Shown here: positions 6,874 to 12,998 of the stretch, one piece after another
Numbering within the stretch: position 1 is the stretch's first letter
How the letters are laid out: every line of letters starts with the position of its first letter
DNA from: an uncultured Clostridia bacterium
GTDB lineage: Bacteria; Bacillota_I; Bacilli_A; RF39; UBA660
NCBI GenBank assembly: GCA_946533175.1
Contig: CAMNBS010000025.1
Location: 1 to 12,998, forward strand
Direction of reading: 5' to 3'
DNA: 12,998 nucleotides
Program-made: the position numbers and the translations under genes
The notes under the pieces: model-generated
What the model was told of the DNA's origin: nothing
What the model saw: only the letters and a program-made list of their open reading frames with translations
Databases searched by the model: none

Positions 6874-6889
6874 TTGACATTTACGTCAA
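6874..6889. repeat. Inverted repeat upstream of sspI
   Basis: TTGAC (6874-6878) and GTCAA (6885-6889) form a perfect 5-bp inverted repeat with a 6-base centre. It lies about 10 bases before the sspI ribosome site AAAGGAAA. The position suggests a regulator site for sspI. I could not identify the binding protein, nor find a convincing sigma-G promoter (TGnATA, 17-18 bases, CATANTA) in the gap. Confidence 0.3.
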
Positions 6890-6911
6890 ACTATTATTGA
6901 AAGGAAATTTT

Positions 6912-7124
6912 ATGAAAATAAGAGATTATATTATTAATAACTTTAAAGATGATGATGTAAATACTCTTCGAAATACTATTACAGAATGTATTCAGGATGG
7001 TGACGAAGAAACACTTCCTGGTATGGGAGTATTTCTAGAACTAATTTGGCAAGGGAGTAATGAAGATCTAAAAAAAAGTATGCTTGACATACTCTATAAA
7101 CAAATTAAAAAAAGTGATAAATAA
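6912..7124 (+). CDS. sspI: Small acid-soluble spore protein SspI
   Basis: The 70-residue product matches the SspI family, minor spore core proteins first described in Bacillus subtilis (about 71 residues). The diagnostic stretch is LPGMGVFLELIWQ at residues 35-47, close to LPGLGVLFEVIWQ in the Bacillus protein. The preceding IQDGDEE and the following acidic helix ending in SMLDIL also fit. In the family it is made in the forespore late in sporulation under sigma-G and binds in the spore core; its exact function is unclear. The ATG at 6912 follows AAAGGAAA with good spacing and gives the family length; a TTG at 6897 would place the ribosome site inside the gene. It is the only plus-strand gene, divergent from mraZ and convergent with pssA, and appears monocistronic. 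Confidence 0.88.
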   Translation: MKIRDYIINNFKDDDVNTLRNTITECIQDGDEETLPGMGVFLELIWQGSNEDLKKSMLDILYKQIKKSDK

Positions 7125-7136
7125 TTATCACTTTTT
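7109..7136. terminator. Bidirectional terminator between sspI and pssA
   Basis: A perfect 12-bp stem pairs 7109-7120 with 7125-7136 (AAAAAGTGATAA and TTATCACTTTTT) around the loop ATAA. The A-run and T-run at the ends give a U-tract in both directions. The sspI stop codon is in the loop (7122-7124) and the pssA stop codon overlaps the right arm (7135-7137), so one hairpin ends two convergent transcripts. Confidence 0.8.
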
Positions 7137-7743
7137 ATAATACAAATAATCCTAATATAATACCAATAAGCGCTAAAAGACAGACACTTATATAAAACCA
7201 ATTATTGGTAAACTTCTTAATTTTAATTTTTGATATATGTAAAAGTCCAACTACTGGTACTAAAATTGTATAAATCATTTCAGGATTAAAATCAAATCCC
7301 TTCGCATATAACCAAACAAGTCCAAAAATTAATACACTAACTGGAACCGGTAAACCCTGATAATAATCAATTGCCTTATCTTTATCACTCATTGCAACAT
7401 TAAAATAAGCTAGACGAATTACCCCACAAACCACATAAAAGGCTAATAATATAATTTGATACCAGCTAGTTAATCCATATAAATAAACTGTTAACGCGGG
7501 AATAGTAATAAAACAAACAATATCCGCTAAAGAATCAATTTCTACACCAAATTCTTTTTCTTTTTCAGTTCTTGTTAAGTGTCTTGCAACTTTTCCATCA
7601 AACATATCACAAACCGTAGCTACAATCATACCTACAAAACTATAATCAACATTCCCCGTTTTTAAAGTAAACAAAAAACCAATCATGGCTGAAAAAGCCC
7701 CAAAATAAGTAATATAAACCGATTTATTCCAATATCCTAACAT
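7135..7743 (-). CDS. pssA: CDP-diacylglycerol-serine O-phosphatidyltransferase
   Basis: This integral membrane enzyme makes phosphatidylserine from CDP-diacylglycerol and serine, the precursor of phosphatidylethanolamine. The CDP-alcohol phosphotransferase signature is complete: Asp46, Asp49-Gly50, Ala53-Arg54, Gly66, Asp70 and Asp74. The spacer between Ala-Arg and Gly is 11 residues (RTEKEKEFGVEIDSLAD) rather than the usual 8, a form I associate with PssA of clostridia and relatives. About six membrane helices fill the 202 residues. The ATG at 7743 begins two bases after the yebC stop, with GGAAG in the yebC end as ribosome site. Phosphatidylserine decarboxylase, a frequent neighbour, is absent. 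Other CDP-alcohol transferases such as PgsA share the signature, so the serine specificity rests on the overall match. Confidence 0.88.
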   Translation of the reverse strand: MLGYWNKSVYITYFGAFSAMIGFLFTLKTGNVDYSFVGMIVATVCDMFDGKVARHLTRTEKEKEFGVEIDSLADIVCFITIPALTVYLYGLTSWYQIILLAFYVVCGVIRLAYFNVAMSDKDKAIDYYQGLPVPVSVLIFGLVWLYAKGFDFNPEMIYTILVPVVGLLHISKIKIKKFTNNWFYISVCLLALIGIILGLFVL

Positions 7744-7745
7744 AA

Positions 7746-8465
7746 CTACACTTCCAAATTATGATATACATTTGATACATCATCAATATCTTCCAAAGCC
7801 CCAATCAAATTCATTACTTTCTCTGTTTTTTCTTCATCTAAAGCGATTTTATTATCAGCAACATAAGTAATTTCACTAGTTAAAAACTCATTAATACCTT
7901 CTTTTTCCAAAGCTTCTTTGACTTTAATAAAATCATTAGGATTGGTATAAACAAGATACAATTCATCCTCTTCTAAAACATCAAGAGCATCTTCACTGAT
8001 AGCAATATCCATTATTTTTTCAAAATCATATTTTTTTTCTAATTCAATAACTCCAAGACGCTTAAACATATAACTTACACTACCATCGGTTCCTAAGTTT
8101 CCCCCATGCTTAGTTAAGGTTGAACGCACAAGCATTGCAGTTCGATTGCGATTATCCGTTAAACAATCAACCATAATTGCAACACCACCTGGAGCATATC
8201 CTTCATAACGAATTGCTTCAAAATTAACATCCCCGCCTGCTCCAATAGCTTTGTCAATTGCTTTTTGAATATTATCCTTTGGCATATTATTACTTCTTGC
8301 TTTTTCGACAACAGCCCTAAGGGAAGCATTACTCTCAATATCACCATTTGTTCCTCGCGCTGCTACCATAATTTCTTTTGCAATTTTTTGAAATATTTTT
8401 CCTCTTTCAGCATCAATTAATCCTTTTTTACGATGAATTGTTGCCCATTTACTATGTCCACTCAT
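7746..8465 (-). CDS. yebC: YebC/PmpR family protein
   Basis: The 239-residue product starts with the family hallmark MSGHSKWATIHRKKG and has normal length and the usual three-domain layout. Other conserved stretches are GKIFQKIAKEI, NMPKDNIQKAI, YEGYAPGG and DCLTDNRNRT. Members were first described as transcription regulators (PmpR); more recent work links the family to translation, helping ribosomes through proline-rich stretches, as in the mitochondrial homologue. GGAG lies 6 bases before the ATG. The gene starts 9 bases after the tadC stop with no terminator between them, so it is probably transcribed with the Tad genes, which is unusual. In many bacteria yebC lies beside ruvC or stands alone. 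Confidence 0.96.
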   Translation of the reverse strand: MSGHSKWATIHRKKGLIDAERGKIFQKIAKEIMVAARGTNGDIESNASLRAVVEKARSNNMPKDNIQKAIDKAIGAGGDVNFEAIRYEGYAPGGVAIMVDCLTDNRNRTAMLVRSTLTKHGGNLGTDGSVSYMFKRLGVIELEKKYDFEKIMDIAISEDALDVLEEDELYLVYTNPNDFIKVKEALEKEGINEFLTSEITYVADNKIALDEEKTEKVMNLIGALEDIDDVSNVYHNLEV

Positions 8466-8474
8466 ATTTTTCTC

Positions 8475-9173
8475 CTAACTTAAATAATTTAAAAGTACTG
8501 GTCCTAAAATCAATAATAATAAAAGTGGTATAAAAAATATTACTGATATTACACTAATTTTAAGAGGTATCTTGGATATATATGCTTTAGTTTCCAATAT
8601 TTTAGATTCTCTTAAGTAATCTAACTGATTATTAAGAGTACCAACAATGTTATTTCCAAACATATTCGCTTCACGAATATTCAATAAGATATTATTGATT
8701 GTATCGCTTGGAATACGCATTTTCATTGTGTTAATCGCTTCTTCAAAACTTTTTCCATAACGAATATCTCGCATCATATATTGAAACTCTTTTGATAATT
8801 CACTATCAACACTTTCACTAGTCATAGTTATAGCATTATATAAATTATTACCCGATTCTAACGATAAAGATAAAATCTCAAAAAAATACAAAGCTTCATA
8901 TTCTAGTTTATGTTTTCTTCGATTAATTTTAATATCAATTACCAAATAAGGTAACAACAGATAATAAGCAATAACAATAATTGGTCCTAAAACATAACCC
9001 CAATCAAGTAAATATATTATCATAAAAAAGATAATTATACTAGTTATAAGACGTAAATTTAAAAAATCAATGGTTTTTTTACGATTAGTTACTCCTAACA
9101 ATAACATCTTATTACTAACATAATCTAAGGAATATTTACTATATATATTTTCACTAATTCTTTCTAAGTTCAT
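8475..9173 (-). CDS. tadC: Tad pilus platform protein TadC (type II secretion F domain)
   Basis: This 232-residue membrane protein is the second platform subunit of the Tad pilus machine. It has an N-terminal cytoplasmic region, hydrophobic segments at about residues 42-78, a cytoplasmic T2SSF domain at about 92-190 (FFEILSLSLESGNNLYNAI, YGKSFEEAINTMKMR, NNILLNIREANMFG) and a C-terminal membrane helix at about 203-231. TadC pairs with TadB in the inner membrane, where the TadA ATPase acts to extract and assemble pilins. It starts one base after the tadB stop, which implies tight translational coupling. Naming as TadC rather than a second TadB rests on position and shorter length. Confidence 0.88.
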   Translation of the reverse strand: MNLERISENIYSKYSLDYVSNKMLLLGVTNRKKTIDFLNLRLITSIIIFFMIIYLLDWGYVLGPIIVIAYYLLLPYLVIDIKINRRKHKLEYEALYFFEILSLSLESGNNLYNAITMTSESVDSELSKEFQYMMRDIRYGKSFEEAINTMKMRIPSDTINNILLNIREANMFGNNIVGTLNNQLDYLRESKILETKAYISKIPLKISVISVIFFIPLLLLLILGPVLLNYLS

Positions 9174-9174
9174 C

Positions 9175-10182
9175 TTAATACTCCTTTATCTTAATAATCT
9201 TATTTACGATAATAATATATATAACATAAATAACTACAATTATAATACTAATCATTATCCCCAACGATGTTTGATATAATGGCTTAAAATATCCAGGATC
9301 AAGAATATAAATAACTCCAACAAAGATAATTGGTATAACTAATAACAACCTGGATAAAGCTTTACTAGCTGCAGATAAATTTCTTAATTCATCTTGTAAT
9401 TTTTTATTATTAAAAACTGTTGTCTCAATGGATGAAAAGACATTAACAATATTCCCGCCAGTTCGATTTAAAATAGTTAATGATGTAGTAATATACTTTA
9501 CAGTTGGTAAATTAACTCTTTTATTAAAACGCTCAAAAACAACTTCAATCTCTAGTCCATATTGTAAATCATTTTCCATTTTTTCAAACTCTTCTTTTAA
9601 AGGACCATCAATTTCATCAGAAACAATTTTTATTGTTTCAATAATACTTCTTCCTGATTTAAAAGAATTATTCATAATAGTAATAGCTTTTAATAAATCA
9701 TTCTCCATACGATATTTAACATATTTCTTTTTTGTAATCATATATATATCTAGAGCAAAAAAGCCTGAAGAAAAAGCAACAATTATTTGAAGAAATGTTA
9801 AAGTATTACCTTGAATAACATCCGTTATTGTTAATATAATTAAAGCTACTATCGACAATATAAACTTAATTGAAATATAGTCCATTGGATCATGAATACC
9901 ATTTTTACTTCGATCAATGTATTTTTCATAATGTAAAGAATATTTTTTTAAAAAAGGGCTTTTATATAATATTTTTGTTAAGAAACCACACCATTTATTA
10001 AAAGTATTATAAATAATATCAAAAAGACTATTTCTTCTTTCATCTTTAGCAATGGTATATTTTTTTAATCGCTTATTCAATTTTTGAATTCGCATTTCGC
10101 TAGCAAACCAAATAATCATAATTACGATAATTAATATTAGGACAACATTTACAATTAATCTAATACTTTCATAAAATGACAT
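9175..10182 (-). CDS. tadB: Tad pilus platform protein TadB (type II secretion F domain)
   Basis: This 335-residue membrane protein is the first platform subunit of the Tad machine. It has an N-terminal membrane helix (about residues 8-26), a basic cytoplasmic stretch, two hydrophobic segments at about 105-150, the T2SSF domain at about 160-285 (AITIMNNSFKSGRSIIETI, YGLEIEVVFERFNKR, ILNRTGGNIVNVF) and two C-terminal membrane helices. In the family, TadB and TadC link the TadA motor to the pilus fibre. GAGG lies 7 bases before the ATG at 10182, which is 4 bases after the tadA stop. Confidence 0.9.
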   Translation of the reverse strand: MSFYESIRLIVNVVLILIIVIMIIWFASEMRIQKLNKRLKKYTIAKDERRNSLFDIIYNTFNKWCGFLTKILYKSPFLKKYSLHYEKYIDRSKNGIHDPMDYISIKFILSIVALIILTITDVIQGNTLTFLQIIVAFSSGFFALDIYMITKKKYVKYRMENDLLKAITIMNNSFKSGRSIIETIKIVSDEIDGPLKEEFEKMENDLQYGLEIEVVFERFNKRVNLPTVKYITTSLTILNRTGGNIVNVFSSIETTVFNNKKLQDELRNLSAASKALSRLLLVIPIIFVGVIYILDPGYFKPLYQTSLGIMISIIIVVIYVIYIIIVNKIIKIKEY

Positions 10183-10186
10183 AAGT

Positions 10187-11530
10187 CTACCTCATCTTTT
10201 TCTTTTCACTTTGAAATAATTCATCAATTACATCAATACCACGACTTTTAATCTTTTGATATACCTTTGGCCTTGTGGAAACTTTTTTAAATTCCCCAAT
10301 AACTTCATTATTTAAAGTTAATCCTGTTTGAACAAAAGAAAATATTTCTTTAACATCAATTTCATTATCTTTAATACCAACAATTTCATTAATTGAGGTG
10401 ATCTTTCTTCTACCATCCGTTAACCTTTCAACATTTACTACTATATCAATAGCATTTTTAATATAATCACGGATCGCTAAAACAGGTATTTCCATATTCC
10501 CCATCAAAACCATTGTTTCAAGACGATTAAGGGCGTCAATCGGCCCATTAGCATGTAACGTTGTAAGACTTCCCTCATGACCTGTATTCATAGCTTGTAG
10601 CATATCAAAAGCTTCCATACCACGAACTTCACCAACAATGATACGATCAGGACGCATACGAAGAGAATTACGTACCAAATCACGCATTGTAACTTCCCCA
10701 TCACTATCATAATTAGCTCTTCTTGTTTCAAGAGGAATAACATGATTTTGTGAAAGTTTTAATTCAGCTGCATCTTCAATGGTAATAATTCGTTCATCTT
10801 CACTAATAAAACTAGATAAAATATTTAAAACTGTTGTTTTACCACTACCAGTACCACCACAGACAATCATATTCATTTTCGCTTTAACACAGCTTTCCAA
10901 AAATAAAGCCATATCCCGAGTTAAAGTACCATTCCGCAAAAGATCATCAATACTAGACAAATTCTTTCGAAATTTACGAATAGTAAGAATTGGCCCTTTA
11001 ACTGATAATGGTGGAATAATTGCATTAATTCTTGAACCATCAGGAAGACGAGAATCAACCATTGGAGTTGAGGCATCAATCGTTTTACCAAGAGGCTGAA
11101 CCATCTTACTAATAATACGTAATATATGTTCTTGATTAATAAAAGATACGGTCTCATCTCTTAATAACTTACCATCAATTTCCACATATACTTCATTAGG
11201 AGAATTAACCATTATTTCACTAATATTATCATCATTCAATAATTCATTTAATGGCCCATAACCATTTATTTCATTATCAATCATATTATAAATATGACTT
11301 CTTTCTAAATTAGTGATATCCCTTCCATTTAAAACAATATCTATTTCATCATTAATAAATTCCCCTAATGAATTATTATTTATCCCTTTATTATCAATAA
11401 TATTTTCAATAATTTTTTTTCTTATTTCATCAAGCAATTTTTTATCGCTAAAAACTTCATAATCACTAATAATAGGTGTTTTAGCTACGTCTTCTAGTTC
11501 AAATTCATTCACTAAACTTTTTGTTTTCAT
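10187..11530 (-). CDS. tadA: Tad pilus assembly ATPase TadA/CpaF
   Basis: TadA is the hexameric secretion ATPase that powers Tad pilus assembly. The 447-residue protein has all family motifs: Walker A GGTGSGKT (residues 225-232), the Asp box IITIEDAAEL (about 248-257), Walker B RIIVGEVRG (296-304) and the His box GHEGSLTTLHAN (317-328). The N-terminal domain carries DSRLPDGSRINAIIPP, typical of the CpaF branch. The ATG at 11530 is preferred over a GTG at 11539 because AGGTGA lies 5 bases upstream of the ATG, and the GTG is part of that ribosome site. The first 26 bases overlap the end of the TadZ gene in another frame. The intact motifs suggest a working motor. Confidence 0.96.
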   Translation of the reverse strand: MKTKSLVNEFELEDVAKTPIISDYEVFSDKKLLDEIRKKIIENIIDNKGINNNSLGEFINDEIDIVLNGRDITNLERSHIYNMIDNEINGYGPLNELLNDDNISEIMVNSPNEVYVEIDGKLLRDETVSFINQEHILRIISKMVQPLGKTIDASTPMVDSRLPDGSRINAIIPPLSVKGPILTIRKFRKNLSSIDDLLRNGTLTRDMALFLESCVKAKMNMIVCGGTGSGKTTVLNILSSFISEDERIITIEDAAELKLSQNHVIPLETRRANYDSDGEVTMRDLVRNSLRMRPDRIIVGEVRGMEAFDMLQAMNTGHEGSLTTLHANGPIDALNRLETMVLMGNMEIPVLAIRDYIKNAIDIVVNVERLTDGRRKITSINEIVGIKDNEIDVKEIFSFVQTGLTLNNEVIGEFKKVSTRPKVYQKIKSRGIDVIDELFQSEKKKMR

Positions 11531-12284
11531 TTTCCTCACCTACCATATCTAAAGCTATTTTAATTAATAGTTTCCGATCACTATCTTTAGCAAAAGAAAG
11601 TTTATTATTTAAAACAAGAATTTCCCCATCCATAATATATTTATTAATATTACCAATATACATTGAATTAGGAAGTATATAATCAATATTATGTTTTAAA
11701 ACACTACGCATATCAAACTTAGAAAAATAATTTTTTTCATTGCGATAAGAATTATTTAATACCACATAAACATTCTTTTTATCAATATCTTCCAAGATTG
11801 ATAAAAGATTAGAACTATTACGCAAATCAAGTGGATTATCCGTTACTAAAAATAATACTCGATCAGCTAAATCTAAACTAATAAGAGTTGATAAAACAGG
11901 AACATGAGTTGTATCAACAATTATTACATCATAACTATTGCGATAAATAGCCATTATTTGACTAATAATATTACTATCAATTTTACTACCTTGTCTTGGA
12001 TCTTTACATGATGGTAATATATCAACAAAGTCATTGTAATGATATACATAATTATCACTATCTTTAAAACGATTATTTAATATATCATCTGATAAATTAT
12101 AGATTGTTTTACCTTTAGGAAGATTTAACATAACACTAACTCCACCACAAGATAAATCCATATCTATTAATAAAGCCTTTTTCTCTAAAGAACTATAAAC
12201 ACCTAATAAATTAGTTGCCAACACCGTTTTACCAACGCCACCTTTACCAGATGCAACAGCAATAATTTTTCCTTTCTTTTGCAT
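11505..12284 (-). CDS. tadZ: TadZ/CpaE-like ParA-family ATPase
   Basis: This 259-residue P-loop ATPase belongs to the MinD/ParA superfamily. It has the deviant Walker A KGGVGKT (residues 14-20), the A' motif LLIDMDLSCGG (Asp41, Asp43) and Walker B DVIIVDT (119-125). TadZ/CpaE proteins place the Tad machine, often at a cell pole. Many carry an N-terminal receiver-like domain; here the ATPase begins almost at residue 1, so that domain is missing. The ATG at 12284 was chosen because AGGGTGA lies 5 bases upstream; a GTG at 12293 is part of that site. The gene starts 10 bases after the second pseudopilin gene and overlaps tadA by 26 bases. Chromosome-partition ParA or flagellar FlhG would look similar, but the context favours TadZ. 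Confidence 0.87.
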   Translation of the reverse strand: MQKKGKIIAVASGKGGVGKTVLATNLLGVYSSLEKKALLIDMDLSCGGVSVMLNLPKGKTIYNLSDDILNNRFKDSDNYVYHYNDFVDILPSCKDPRQGSKIDSNIISQIMAIYRNSYDVIIVDTTHVPVLSTLISLDLADRVLFLVTDNPLDLRNSSNLLSILEDIDKKNVYVVLNNSYRNEKNYFSKFDMRSVLKHNIDYILPNSMYIGNINKYIMDGEILVLNNKLSFAKDSDRKLLIKIALDMVGEENENKKFSE

Positions 12285-12294
12285 TTTCGTCACC

Positions 12295-12645
12295 CTAACA
12301 TTCTTTTTTTATTTTTTTACTTTGATAATTAGCACAATATCTAACTTTTAATTGAGAATTATTTTTCATTATACCGGTTGATTTACTACCAGTAATTTTT
12401 ATTTCATCATTAACAATACTTATCTCAAGGATTATAGAGGAATCATTTTCATGAATAACCTCTTCAATTTTATTTTCATCCCGAATATCTTGTTCAACTA
12501 CCACATTAATAGTATCATAAATAATACCTTCTAATTGAGCTTTTTCCATATAACTCATAGCACTACCAATAAAGAACAATAAAAATAAAACAATTATTGG
12601 TAAAAGAAGAACAAAAGTAACTAAAGATTGCCCCTTATTATTCAT
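12295..12645 (-). CDS. TadE/TadF-like minor pseudopilin lacking Glu5
   Basis: This 116-residue protein has a class III-type prepilin leader, MNNKG followed by QSLVTFVLLLP, with cleavage expected after Gly5 and one membrane helix at about residues 8-32. Position +5 of the mature protein is Thr10, where the upstream paralogue and most pilins have Glu. Two cysteines near the C terminus (Cys104 and the final Cys116) could form a disulfide. The ATG at 12645 was chosen because it starts the prepilin leader; an in-frame start at 12675 would add ten residues inside the upstream gene. It overlaps that gene by 8 bases. The role is probably a minor subunit of the Tad pilus, perhaps equivalent to TadF. 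Confidence 0.8.
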   Translation of the reverse strand: MNNKGQSLVTFVLLLPIIVLFLLFFIGSAMSYMEKAQLEGIIYDTINVVVEQDIRDENKIEEVIHENDSSIILEISIVNDEIKITGSKSTGIMKNNSQLKVRYCANYQSKKIKKEC

Positions 12646-12964
12646 AAACAATACTTCTTTCCACTTGTATAACATAAGGATTTTTTAAAATATTTTTAAT
12701 TCCTGGTGTTATCAAATCAACCTTTGTTTCTAATATAATTTTTTTATATTTATCATATTTTATTTGATAACGGATATCATCATTTTCTTTTTCTAAGTAA
12801 TTATCAATATCTTTTTCATCTAATAAAACTATTTCACTTAAAACATTTTCCAAATGAGTTTTAGATAAAATTATTTTTCCAAAATCAATAAAACCTAAGA
12901 CAATAAATAGTAATAATGGTAAAATAAGAACAAACTCAATTAATGCCTGACCACGCCTATTCAT
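12638..12964 (-). CDS. tadE: TadE-like minor pseudopilin
   Basis: This 108-residue protein begins MNRRG followed by QALIEFVLILPLL, a clear TadE prepilin leader, with cleavage after Gly5 and Glu10 at mature position +5. One membrane helix (about residues 8-28) includes the LGFIDFGKI pattern typical of TadE. The rest is a small polar domain that would face outward. TadE-type pseudopilins are processed by a dedicated prepilin peptidase (TadV/CpaA), which is not in the window. AGGGTG lies 7 bases before the ATG at 12964; an in-frame GTG at 12970 is too close to that site. It is the first Tad gene seen here, with a -10 element just upstream. Confidence 0.88.
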   Translation of the reverse strand: MNRRGQALIEFVLILPLLLFIVLGFIDFGKIILSKTHLENVLSEIVLLDEKDIDNYLEKENDDIRYQIKYDKYKKIILETKVDLITPGIKNILKNPYVIQVERSIVYE

Positions 12965-12987
12965 ATACACACACCCTATTCTCTATC

Positions 12988-12996
12988 ATTATAACA
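12988..12996 (-). promoter_or_regulatory. Extended -10 element ahead of the Tad genes
   Basis: The minus strand reads TGTTATAAT, a perfect TGnTATAAT. The predicted start near 12981 would give a leader of about 17 bases to the TadE gene. The -35 region is at or beyond the window edge, so this could be the start of the Tad unit or an internal promoter, and chance is possible in such AT-rich DNA. Confidence 0.4.
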
Positions 12997-12998
12997 TA

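Noticed and set aside
8478..8530. Possible promoter ahead of yebC (TTGATT, 16 bases, TAAATT)
   Set aside because: Both hexamers are poor and lie in the tadC coding end; in DNA this AT-rich such matches are common. Not strong enough to split yebC from the Tad unit.
9428..9790. Open frame of 120 codons on the plus strand inside tadB
   Set aside because: It is antisense to the T2SSF domain of TadB. No recognisable domain is seen and the composition is that of a shadow frame.
10779..11157. Open frames on both strands overlapping the Walker A region of tadA
   Set aside because: TadA is complete with all its motifs; these frames are out-of-frame or antisense shadows without domain features.

Overview
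The window is an AT-rich, gene-dense bacterial segment with a Gram-positive (Firmicutes/Bacilli-type) gene set. Shine-Dalgarno sites are strong (GGAG/GAGG-like). rsmH ends in TGA at a full-length position, so the standard code fits better than the Mollicutes code. A PASTA-domain penicillin-binding protein, MraZ, RsmH and FtsL mean the cell divides with a peptidoglycan wall. An SspI-type spore protein suggests a spore-forming lineage or a recent descendant of one. Very low GC plus these genes point to a walled, sporulating low-GC Bacilli lineage, perhaps an uncultured gut-type relative of the Erysipelotrichia or Mollicutes. This placement is inference from gene content only.

Layout from right to left, because all genes except sspI lie on the minus strand. 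(1) 12964-8475 is a Tad (tight adherence) type IV pilus assembly block: two TadE-like pseudopilins, a TadZ/CpaE-like ParA-family ATPase, the TadA/CpaF motor ATPase, and the TadB and TadC membrane platform proteins. All are overlapping or spaced by a few bases. The major pilin and prepilin peptidase are not in the window. (2) 8465-7135 holds yebC and pssA (phosphatidylserine synthase), which follow tadC with almost no gap and appear to be the tail of the same transcription unit. It ends at a 12-bp bidirectional terminator shared with sspI. (3) sspI (6912-7124) is the only plus-strand gene and is divergent from mraZ. (4) 6764-2863 is a short division and cell wall (dcw) cluster: mraZ, rsmH, ftsL and a division-type PBP with two PASTA domains. 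The mraZ promoter carries three GTGG boxes at exact 10-bp spacing, as expected for MraZ autoregulation. A terminator and an extended -10 promoter lie between ftsL and the PBP gene. The usual next genes (mraY, murD, ftsW) are absent. (5) 2771-738 is topA with its own near-consensus promoter and a terminator. (6) 658-143 encodes an unrecognised coiled-coil protein with four copies of an amphipathic motif and a very basic tail, again with its own promoter. (7) 1-142 has no gene, but holds a good minus-strand promoter followed by a hairpin, which may be a short RNA or a leader.

No tRNA, rRNA, CRISPR, insertion sequence or phage gene is visible. Most genes are conserved housekeeping genes. The points worth a second look are the repeat protein next to topA, the short promoter-hairpin unit at the left edge, the pseudopilin lacking Glu5, the coupling of yebC-pssA to the Tad block, and the regulatory sites around mraZ and sspI. 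I did not find a clearly new multi-gene system.
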